Assembly (NCBI GenBank): GCA_045636065.1
Contig: JAZTWW010000012.1
Coordinates: 1 to 7,561 of the forward strand
DNA length: 7,561 bases
Reading direction: 5' to 3'
Origin: RGIG5050 sp045636065
Lineage (GTDB): Bacteria > Verrucomicrobiota > Kiritimatiellia > RFP12 > UBA1067
A program made the position numbers and the translations under genes. Position 1 is the first letter of the stretch, and each line of letters begins with the position of its first letter. Under the pieces are notes generated by a model. The model was not told the origin of the DNA and ran no database searches. It worked only from the letters and a program-made list of their open reading frames with translations. Shown piece by piece: positions 1 to 5,437 of the stretch.

Positions 1-662
1 TCCTGGCGGAGGAACTTGAGCGAGCGGCGGAGGATGCAGTCCTGCGCGAAGGCGTCGCCGTTTCTGGCCATGCCCATTGTACACCAGGCGTATGACTCTG
101 GATCCTCGGAGAGCCCGGCCCGGACGGGATTGTGCTCGACATAATCAATGCACCGCTCGAAGTAGAAGCCGGTATCGACGAGCGTTGACTTGAACCGCCC
201 GCCCCATATCGTGCCGACATATCTAGTCCGGCGCCTGAACCTCATGCCGAACGTCTCCTTGAACGTCTTCACGAACTGGCTCAGGTCATGCATCCTAACA
301 AGGTGCGACTTGAACTCGGCGTCCGCCTGCCAGGCGTGACCTGACGACCTGTACCTCCGCCAGCGCGCCTTGGCCGCCTCAGCAGCGTCCGATCCCTTGA
401 GAAGCGCGATGCGCCTAAGGACCTCAGACTCAGTGACTGTCCCCTCCTCGGGCTTTATGACCTTGAGGACTATGTGGAAGTGGTCGTCCATTATGGCAAA
501 GGAGTCGACCTCGACGCCGCTGTACATGGCCGCGCGCTTGAGTGCGTCGTACATGTCGGCCTTGATATCATCCTGCCTGAGCAGATACATCTTCCCGGTT
601 ATGCGGGACATCACGTGGTAGGTCATGTCCCAGTCGGCCTTAATTCGCGCCATTCTGGCCAT
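1..662 (-). CDS. REP-associated tyrosine transposase (RAYT), Y1/HUH family, 3' end cut by window edge
   Basis: This is a single-strand DNA endonuclease of the IS200-like Y1 family, of the REP-associated type thought to nick and mobilise REP palindromes. I translated 220 codons with no stop; the C-terminus lies beyond the left edge. The visible signature is the HUH motif HFH at residues 61-63 (within MDDHFHIVLKV), then WGGRFKS at about 153-159, and the RAYT C-terminal motif DYVEHNPVRAGL at 173-184. By alignment with E. coli RAYT, Tyr174 is the catalytic tyrosine. About 92 residues separate HFH from GRF, roughly twice the spacing in compact relatives; I recall such long inserts in homologues from PVC-type bacteria. 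The ATG at 662 is preceded by AAAGGGGG, and an in-frame ATG at 653 is an alternative. Four REP-like palindromes lie about 245-370 bp upstream, as expected for a RAYT and its substrates. The catalytic motifs are intact, so the enzyme may be active. Confidence 0.93.
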   Translation of the reverse strand, partial: MARMARIKADWDMTYHVMSRITGKMYLLRQDDIKADMYDALKRAAMYSGVEVDSFAIMDDHFHIVLKVIKPEEGTVTESEVLRRIALLKGSDAAEAAKARWRRYRSSGHAWQADAEFKSHLVRMHDLSQFVKTFKETFGMRFRRRTRYVGTIWGGRFKSTLVDTGFYFERCIDYVEHNPVRAGLSEDPESYAWCTMGMARNGDAFAQDCILRRSLKFLRQ

Positions 663-851
663 AACGCCCCCTTTCTGCAGTTTTGGCCGAATGCAGGGCA
701 GACGGCCGGTCATGCGCAAACGTGAGGGCGTCCGGCGTTGATGCGAGAGACGATGCCGATCCCGAAATGGGATTGACATCCGCCTTGCCAATTGATTGGC
801 TAACTGTCCGTTTCAATCTATCTTCTTCTCTTTCCTCGCCGAACGCCGCAT

Positions 852-880
852 ATTGTACTACACTTCGCGGGCATCTTCAA
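852..880 (-). promoter_or_regulatory. Sigma70-like promoter for the RAYT gene
   Basis: On the minus strand there is TTGAAG (positions 875-880) and TACAAT (852-857), separated by exactly 17 bp. These match the TTGACA and TATAAT consensus at 4 and 5 of 6 positions. Transcription would start near 845 and leave a leader of about 180 nt before the RAYT start at 662. The promoter lies between the REP cluster and the transposase gene and points towards the gene. The call rests on sequence match and spacing only. Confidence 0.5.
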
Positions 881-905
881 GCACAAAATCGCCGCATGTC
901 GATTT

Positions 906-1031
906 TTGCGCAATATGGGGACTGTCCCCAGTTCTCCAACAGCAAGAAATGGGGACAGTCCCAAGATCCCCCACTTGTTCTGGGGACTGTCTCCACTATC
1001 CCACGCTTGCGCAATATGGGGACTGTCCCCA
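906..1031. repeat. Cluster of four REP-like palindromes (core TGGGGACTGTCCCCA)
   Basis: Four copies of a 15-bp near-perfect palindrome occur within 126 bp. Copy 1 at 916-930 and copy 4 at 1017-1031 are perfect TGGGGACTGTCCCCA. Copy 3 at 981-995 has one change (TGGGGACTGTCTCCA). Copy 2 at 950-963 is in the opposite orientation, as judged by its central A, and lacks one C (TGGGGACAGTCCCA). Copies 1 and 4 lie inside identical 25-bp direct repeats (906-930 and 1007-1031) that also share the left flank TTGCGCAATA. Each core can fold into a short G+C-rich hairpin. Mixed orientations and proximity to a RAYT gene are typical of REP/BIME clusters, whose hairpins RAYT proteins bind and cleave. They may also act as transcription barriers or transcript-stabilising structures between the two flanking minus-strand genes. 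Confidence 0.85.
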
Positions 1032-1081
1032 TGTCATCTGCTAAATTACCTCGGATTCACTATCAAAAGCGTTGAACAGGC

Positions 1082-1552
1082 TCAAAACAGGAATAATGTT
1101 GAACCAAACCATATGTCATACCCGGCAAAGAATCCTACAACAAACATCACCAATGCAAAGCAAGCGCCTGCGAATATGCAATGACACCCCTCTTCCGCAT
1201 TATCTGCATTCCGTTGGCGGAACATGATCGAACAAGCAATCCAAGGTGGACAGAACAGCAACACTACAATATACAACCAATCTGGCGCATTAAATATCGT
1301 CAATGCGGAGAATGCTGCACCTAATGCAAGGCTTGGAAAGAGAAGCGCTCTGGTTATTCTGCCAGTGGGACCTTTTGAGTGGAATGCAAATGCAATATAC
1401 GCTACACCAAACAAGACGACTCCAAGCAAAATGGCAAACAGAGCGATGGAAACACATGCTCCAGTCGAATCGTTTGGGAAAAGGCTACGGAAACTGATAT
1501 AAGGTGTTTCAAAGATGAAACTTGCTATGGACCAGCAAATACTGCTGAACAT
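1082..1552 (-). CDS. Orphan four-helix integral membrane protein, unknown function
   Basis: I do not recognise this 156-residue protein. It has four strongly hydrophobic stretches likely to span the membrane, at about residues 32-57, 69-87, 91-111 and 124-145. A short charged loop (RQRNADNAEEG, about 112-122) separates the last two, and the sequence ends in hydrophobic residues (STLFLF). There are several cysteines, including a CHC at 123-125, but no catalytic motif I can name. The frame is open for another 54 codons upstream. I chose the ATG at 1552 because AAAGGAGAGG lies about 9 nt before it and because the best promoter lies inside the longer reading frame. The DNA is clearly AT-richer (42% G+C in a 60-base sample) than the operon to its right, which suggests horizontal acquisition. 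It sits between the REP cluster and hydE with its own promoter, so it is probably not part of the hydE operon. Confidence 0.62.
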   Translation of the reverse strand: MFSSICWSIASFIFETPYISFRSLFPNDSTGACVSIALFAILLGVVLFGVAYIAFAFHSKGPTGRITRALLFPSLALGAAFSALTIFNAPDWLYIVVLLFCPPWIACSIMFRQRNADNAEEGCHCIFAGACFALVMFVVGFFAGYDIWFGSTLFLF

Positions 1553-1842
1553 GTTTTCATTCCTCTCCTTTATCATGCCTTGGTGCAGATGCCTACCGCT
1601 ATTTCCCATCGCAAGAACGATAGATTCCAACACGTCTCGGCAACAAGGCATTACCAACAAATACGACGTAGACATTGTACCAAATGTCCACTTGCGATTC
1701 AAGCAGTTTATCAAAAAACATTCAGATGACTTTCAACACATTACAAATAGACTGCAATAACACAATTGGCATTAATGCGGAACAAAGTGTTCTCTATGCC
1801 CATAACTAGGGCAATCTGCAAGATGACTCTCTTGGGGTCGGC
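1553..1842. other. AT-rich gap between hydE and the membrane protein gene
   Basis: This 290-bp stretch holds the promoter at 1674-1702 and the leader of the membrane protein gene. Just after the hydE stop there is a nested inverted repeat: GGCAT/ATGCC (1768-1772 with 1796-1800) encloses GAACA/TGTTC (1780-1784 with 1788-1792, 3-nt loop). It could weakly terminate the hydE transcript, but no run of T follows it on the minus strand, so I do not call it a terminator. I see no other gene here. Confidence 0.4.
1674..1702 (-). promoter_or_regulatory. Sigma70-like promoter for the orphan membrane protein gene
   Basis: On the minus strand, TTGAAT (1697-1702) and TACAAT (1674-1679) are separated by exactly 17 bp. 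Transcription would begin near 1667, about 115 nt before the chosen start codon at 1552. A transcript from this promoter cannot encode the 54-codon upstream extension beginning at 1714, so the promoter supports the shorter protein. The layout is almost the same as that of the RAYT promoter. It is inferred from sequence only. Confidence 0.5.
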
Positions 1843-2853
1843 TCACCTTGGGGCGTCGCCGCGGGAGAAATCGAGGCGGCAGCCGGCGGATTCGATGCGA
1901 GCGGCGAGATCCTTGAGCACTTCCGCGGACTCGGCCCCCGTGGAGAGCTTGCCGTCGTATAGCTCGTATTTGCCGCGCTCGGAGAGGGGCGTAAGGTTCG
2001 GCATCACGACGTTCGCGCCTGCAAGGATCCCCTTCTCGCGCCCCGCCGGATCTATGGTGCCCAATGCCGTCGTCGCCGGCAGGAGCACCGGCGGATGGAT
2101 GAGCCTTACGATCGAAAGGAGCAGGCACGTAAGCTCCACCGTGCCGCGCGGGAAATCCCTGAAAGGCGTATCGCGGTGCGGGACGAACGGCCCTATCCCG
2201 CACATGTCCGGCTTGAAATCGGCGATGAACTTGAGATCCTTCGCGATCGTCCCCGCCGTCTGCCACGGGGAGCCCACCATGAAGCCGCATCCCACCTGAT
2301 ACCCTATCCGCCTCAGATCCTCAAGGCATCTCATCCTGTTCTGGAACGACATCTCCGCGGGATGGAGCTTCGCATAGTGGACGGGATCGGCGGTCTCGTG
2401 CCTCAGGAGATACCTGTCTGCCCCGGCGTCGAAGAGGCGGCTGTAGCTATCGTACGTACGCTCGCCCATCGAAAGCGTCACGGCGATGCCGGGCGAATCC
2501 GCCTTTATGCGCCTTATGACGCCCGAGAGGACTTCGTCGGTGAAGTACGGATCCTCGCCGCCCTGCATGACAACGGTCCTGAAGCCGAGACCGTACGCAT
2601 GGCTCGCCGATGCGACTATCACGTCCGGATCGAGACGGTATCTCTCGCACTTTAGATTGCTGCGCCTTATGCCGCAGTAGAGGCAGTCGTTGCGGCAGAT
2701 GTCGGTGATCTCAAGAAGCCCGCGGACGAAAACCCTGTCGCCGTAGACCGATCTGCGCACGGCGACGGCCTCATCCGCAAGCCTCGCGGCAAGGGCGCCG
2801 TCGCAGGATTCGAGAAGCGCCCTGAAGTCCGCCTCTGTGCGCGGAATTGTCAA
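1843..2853 (-). CDS. hydE: [FeFe]-hydrogenase H-cluster radical SAM maturase HydE
   Basis: HydE is a cytoplasmic radical S-adenosylmethionine enzyme that, with HydG and HydF, builds the diiron subcluster of the [FeFe]-hydrogenase active site. The radical SAM cluster motif CRNDCLYC (CX3CX2C) is at residues 53-60, inside ITDICRNDCLYCGIRRSN. Family blocks follow in order: GGEDPYF at 101-107 of the chain, RYLLRHET (147-154), GIGPFVPH (219-226), PATTALGTIDP (259-269) and GANVVMPNLTP (279-289). The 336-residue length is close to known HydE (about 350). The start is a TTG at 2853, 14 bp after the lpxA stop; no ATG or GTG fits, and starting further upstream would overlap lpxA. The C-terminal auxiliary-cluster cysteines seen in Thermotoga HydE are not preserved, which is known to vary in the family. 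PylB and BioB are related but match these motifs less well. No hydF, hydG or hydrogenase gene is visible in the window. Confidence 0.95.
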   Translation of the reverse strand: MTIPRTEADFRALLESCDGALAARLADEAVAVRRSVYGDRVFVRGLLEITDICRNDCLYCGIRRSNLKCERYRLDPDVIVASASHAYGLGFRTVVMQGGEDPYFTDEVLSGVIRRIKADSPGIAVTLSMGERTYDSYSRLFDAGADRYLLRHETADPVHYAKLHPAEMSFQNRMRCLEDLRRIGYQVGCGFMVGSPWQTAGTIAKDLKFIADFKPDMCGIGPFVPHRDTPFRDFPRGTVELTCLLLSIVRLIHPPVLLPATTALGTIDPAGREKGILAGANVVMPNLTPLSERGKYELYDGKLSTGAESAEVLKDLAARIESAGCRLDFSRGDAPR

Positions 2854-2867
2854 TGCCCGCCCCGGCT

Positions 2868-3647
2868 TCAGCAGACGCCGCGGGTGGAATTGCGGTAGAA
2901 CGCGACGAGCTCCTTGATCTCCGCAAACGGCTCCACGTCGTTCTCGACGCGCTCCAGCGCCTGCGAGCGGTTGAGCCCTTCGCGGTAGATGAAGCGGAAC
3001 GCCTCCTTGAGCGCGCTGCACACCTCGCGCGGGAAGCCGCGCCTCGTAAGCCCGACGATATTGGGGCCGATCACCCTCAAGGTGCCCTCCTGCGCATCGC
3101 AGAGCATGAACGGCGGAACGTCCTGGCGGACCTTCGCCATGCCGCCGACCATCGCGTGCTTGCCGATATGGCAGAACTGGTGCGCGCCCGTCATGCCGCC
3201 CACGATGGCGTAATCGTCGACACGGACGTCGCCCGCGAACTGGACGTTGTTCGAGCAGATGACATGGTTGCCGAGGACTACGCCGTGCGCCGCGTGGCAG
3301 TATGCCATGAAGAGGCAGTCGCTGCCGATAATCGTCTTCTCGCCGTCCTTCGTGCCGAGGTGCACCGTCGCGAATTCGCGCACGACAGTCCTGTCGCCGA
3401 TCTCGACGTACGAGACGCTCCCTTCGGTGTATTTGAGATCCTGCGTCTTCATGCCGACAAGCGCATACGGGAATATCTGGCAGTCTTCGCCGATCGTCGT
3501 GTGTCCGTCGATGATCGCGCCTTGCTGCACCGTGGTGCGGGCCCCGATCCTGACGTCAGCCCCTATCCTCGCGTAGGCGCCGACCTCGACGTCTTCGCCA
3601 AGGACCGCGCCGTCTTCGACTATAGCTGTTTGATGGATCTTTGCCAT
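2868..3647 (-). CDS. lpxA: UDP-N-acetylglucosamine O-acyltransferase LpxA
   Basis: LpxA catalyses the first step of lipid A synthesis, moving a 3-hydroxyacyl chain from acyl carrier protein to the 3-OH of UDP-GlcNAc in the cytoplasm. The 259-residue protein (262 in E. coli) opens with hexapeptide repeats that form a left-handed beta helix (for example VEVGAYARIGADVRIGART). It then has the active-site region AYCHAAHGVVLGN, where His121 matches the E. coli catalytic His125. GGMTGAHQFCHIG (150-162) and the C-terminal helical domain beginning LTRRGFPREV follow, and the end (YRNSTRGVC) resembles the E. coli end. Gly169 aligns with E. coli Gly173, the residue that permits long (C14-type) acyl chains, so a long-chain preference is inferred. 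The ATG at 3647 has AAAGGAG six nucleotides upstream. It lies 17 bp after the Lpt permease stop and just before hydE. The usual lpxD, fabZ and lpxB neighbours are absent here. Confidence 0.97.
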   Translation of the reverse strand: MAKIHQTAIVEDGAVLGEDVEVGAYARIGADVRIGARTTVQQGAIIDGHTTIGEDCQIFPYALVGMKTQDLKYTEGSVSYVEIGDRTVVREFATVHLGTKDGEKTIIGSDCLFMAYCHAAHGVVLGNHVICSNNVQFAGDVRVDDYAIVGGMTGAHQFCHIGKHAMVGGMAKVRQDVPPFMLCDAQEGTLRVIGPNIVGLTRRGFPREVCSALKEAFRFIYREGLNRSQALERVENDVEPFAEIKELVAFYRNSTRGVC

Positions 3648-3664
3648 TTTCGTCTCCTTTGAGT

Positions 3665-4933
3665 CTAGAGGTTTCTTGGGAAAAGGTATGCCGCCAGGGC
3701 CGCGCACACCGCGACAGGCAGCCATATGAGATACTGCGGGTGGAGGTCGGCGTTCTTCGCGAGCGCCCCCATGAGGATCGTGACGAGATAGTACCCCAGC
3801 GCGACTACGAGCGAGATCGCCATTCCGATCGAGCTCTCCTTGCGCTGTGCGCGGATTCCAAGAGGCGTCCCCACCAGGACGAAGCAGATGCTCGCGAACG
3901 CGAACACCCAGCGCTTCATGAACTCCGTCTTGAGCTCGCTCGCATGCTTGCGGAGGCTCTTTTTCATGTCCTTGGCGGCCTTGGCCCTTTCGACATCGTT
4001 ATCGAAATGGGCGAAGCGCATGTCCTCCCCGGCCTTCTGGATCTCCCTGTCGGCCGACATTATCTCGCCCACCATCTCCCAGAACCTGAAATCCTTCTCG
4101 CGGCGCTTGTACTTCTCGCTTTCAAGCGCGTCCTCTATGACATACGTTATCCTTCCGGCGCGCCCCATGCCGGTGTTCTTCGAATCCATCGGCTCCATGG
4201 TGACATCGTAGAGGTCGAGGATGATGTCGCGCTTCTCGCCCTTCTTGCCGCTCTTCTTGCCCTCGGCGAGCTCGTCGGAGTCGTGTTTCTTCTTCTTTTT
4301 GCCCGTCTGGCGGGTTCTATTGGGGTCGTGCTTCTCGCTAGTGACGAGAGCGCGCGAGGCCGTCACCAGGCGGCCGCCCTCGATCTTGGGGTCGGTCAGG
4401 TCCGTGACGACAAGCCCGTAGAGCCAATTGCCCTCCTTGCGCTCGAAGTATGCCTGCACATCGTCGAAATCCCTTATGACGCGCCCCGCGGGAAGGAGCT
4501 GCACCACATCCACTTCATTGCCGACGACGAGCCTCTTTGCGAGCGTGCGCCGCACCTCATGGCCGCGCGGCACCACCTCGTTGTTGACATAAAGCCCGAA
4601 CGCCGTGCAGACGGCCGCGAAAAGTATAGGCCCCCTGAGAACGGAGAAGAGGTGTACGCCGCATGCGCGCATCGCCGCCACCTCCCCGTCTGCGCTCATC
4701 CTTGAGAAGACGAGGACGCTCGCCACAAGAAGCCCGAGCGGTATCGTCCATTGCATCGTCTCGGGGAAGCAGACGAGCGCGAACTCCCCGACGAGCCCCA
4801 TCGGCACGCCGTCTAGGATGTAGCCGACGATCTGCACCATAAGGCCTATCGTCAGCACGAAGCTGAGAACGAGAAAAGCGAGAAAAAAAGATGTGAGGAA
4901 GCTTCTGAAAACGTATTTCTGCAATGTCTTCAT
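3665..4933 (-). CDS. LptF/LptG family lipopolysaccharide export permease (YjgP/YjgQ)
   Basis: This inner-membrane protein should pair with a partner permease and the ATPase LptB to extract lipopolysaccharide and pass it to the periplasmic bridge. It shows the family's layout: three N-terminal helices (about residues 10-35, 50-77 and 97-118), a periplasmic jellyroll region, and three C-terminal helices (about 340-360, 370-388 and 401-419). The segment SRMSADGEVAAMRACGVHLF matches the coupling-helix region that contacts LptB, and GTPLGIRAQRKESSIGMA is the family's C-terminal signature. At 422 residues it is longer than E. coli LptF (366). The extra length includes a lysine-rich, low-complexity insert at about 200-236 and a charged helical stretch before TM4. 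The ATG at 4933 is preceded by AGGAGG at 6 nt. I cannot decide between LptF and LptG; the MRACG segment looks more like LptF. Its partner gene is not in the window. Confidence 0.92.
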   Translation of the reverse strand: MKTLQKYVFRSFLTSFFLAFLVLSFVLTIGLMVQIVGYILDGVPMGLVGEFALVCFPETMQWTIPLGLLVASVLVFSRMSADGEVAAMRACGVHLFSVLRGPILFAAVCTAFGLYVNNEVVPRGHEVRRTLAKRLVVGNEVDVVQLLPAGRVIRDFDDVQAYFERKEGNWLYGLVVTDLTDPKIEGGRLVTASRALVTSEKHDPNRTRQTGKKKKKHDSDELAEGKKSGKKGEKRDIILDLYDVTMEPMDSKNTGMGRAGRITYVIEDALESEKYKRREKDFRFWEMVGEIMSADREIQKAGEDMRFAHFDNDVERAKAAKDMKKSLRKHASELKTEFMKRWVFAFASICFVLVGTPLGIRAQRKESSIGMAISLVVALGYYLVTILMGALAKNADLHPQYLIWLPVAVCAALAAYLFPRNL

Positions 4934-4956
4934 CTCAAGCCTCCTGCCTTCACATC

Positions 4957-5403
4957 TCAGAACGAGAACTGGATTCCGGCCTCGATGGAATGGAGCGGCG
5001 CGCAACCGTCGGCCGCATCGAGGACCATTCCGTATCCGAACCTGAGCGAGGCCCTCTCAGTCATGTGCCAGAACGCGCCCACGCCGCCCCCGGGGCCGAA
5101 CGAGCGCCTTGCGAAGCCTATGCCGCACGTGAAGAACGGATCGAACCTCTCAAAACCCCACCAGTGCCAGAGCAGCCCGAGCGAGCCTGCCGCGACGTTG
5201 CCGGCCTTGCCCCTCAGATTCGATCCGAGCGACGCCTCCCACGCGAGAGTGTCGCTCGAATACCATCCCGCCCTGGCGGCGACCTGGGTTGCGTTGCGCG
5301 GACGGGCAGCGCCGTCCGGCATAAACGCCCCCACCGAGGAGCCGACGTAGAATGCGTCGAAATCCTCGGCGAGGACGCCTCCTGCGGCCATGGCTACAAC
5401 CAT
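4957..5403 (-). CDS. Small secreted outer-membrane beta-barrel-like protein
   Basis: The 148-residue product looks like a small outer-membrane barrel of the OmpX/OmpW/OmpA-like size class. After a short hydrophobic N-terminus with a possible cleavage site (GVLA before EDF), it has alternating amphipathic, glycine- and aromatic-rich strands: DAFYVGSSVGAF, QVAARAGWYSS, AWEASLGSNL, VAAGSLGLLWHWWGF, FFTCGIGFARRSF, GGVGAFWHM, RASLRFGYGMVLD and HSIEAGIQFSF. It ends in phenylalanine, the usual C-terminal signal for barrel insertion. The start is doubtful. The ATG at 5403 lacks a Shine-Dalgarno and gives a signal peptide without positive charge, while the same open frame upstream encodes KTLSRKTACLAA, an ideal n-region, without any ATG, GTG or TTG. 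It lies 34 bp after nifJ and 23 bp before the Lpt permease gene. An envelope role fits these neighbours; the specific function is unknown. Confidence 0.7.
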   Translation of the reverse strand: MVVAMAAGGVLAEDFDAFYVGSSVGAFMPDGAARPRNATQVAARAGWYSSDTLAWEASLGSNLRGKAGNVAAGSLGLLWHWWGFERFDPFFTCGIGFARRSFGPGGGVGAFWHMTERASLRFGYGMVLDAADGCAPLHSIEAGIQFSF

Positions 5404-5437
5404 GGCCGCGAGGCATGCTGTCTTCCGGCTGAGCGTC

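Larger units (their letters stand above)
663..1081. other. Intergenic region carrying the REP cluster, RAYT promoter and small inverted repeats
   Basis: No convincing gene lies here. Open frames that cross it are built from the repeated REP cores, giving runs such as GDCP, MGTVP and WGLSP in the three frames, and have no independent support. Besides the REP cluster and the promoter, the presumed RAYT leader holds a perfect inverted repeat GCCAATTGATTGGC at 787-800 (6-bp arms, 2-bp spacer) and a weaker ATCCC/GGGAT hairpin at 759-773 with a 5-nt loop. The first could be an operator and the second a minor RNA hairpin; neither role is demonstrated. Confidence 0.6.

Noticed and set aside
906..1031. 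Possible CRISPR array because of regularly recurring sequence
   Set aside because: Spacing is irregular, orientation is mixed, the unit is a 15-bp palindrome, and there are no spacers of uniform length or cas genes.
683..1184. Overlapping plus-strand open frames of 82 to 130 codons across the REP cluster
   Set aside because: Their peptides consist of translated repeat cores in the different frames, with no ribosome-binding site or family signal.
1553..1714. 54-residue N-terminal extension of the orphan membrane protein
   Set aside because: A promoter lies inside it and a good Shine-Dalgarno precedes the ATG at 1552.
1768..1800. Nested hairpin after hydE as a rho-independent terminator
   Set aside because: The stems are only 5 bp each, the outer one spans a large loop, and no T-run follows on the minus strand.
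2854..3021. ATG at 3021 as the start of HydE
   Set aside because: The 56 extra residues overlap lpxA in another frame, are arginine- and proline-rich, and do not resemble the HydE N-terminus.
3369..3396. Perfect palindrome CGCGAATTCGCG followed by the inverted repeat CGACAG/CTGTCG
   Set aside because: Both lie within conserved lpxA codons; chance palindromes are common in GC-rich coding DNA.
2847..3662. A 271-codon plus-strand open frame opposite lpxA
   Set aside because: The minus strand encodes an unmistakable full-length LpxA; the opposite frame has shadow-type composition.
3641..4705. A 354-codon plus-strand open frame
   Set aside because: It is antisense to the Lpt permease gene, is rich in His, Arg, Leu and Ala as expected from a high-GC shadow frame, and shows no domain.
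5150..5416. An 88-codon minus-strand frame starting at an ATG with GGAAG upstream
   Set aside because: The start context is better than that of the barrel gene, but the product is arginine- and glycine-rich shadow sequence; the barrel frame is clearly the coding one.
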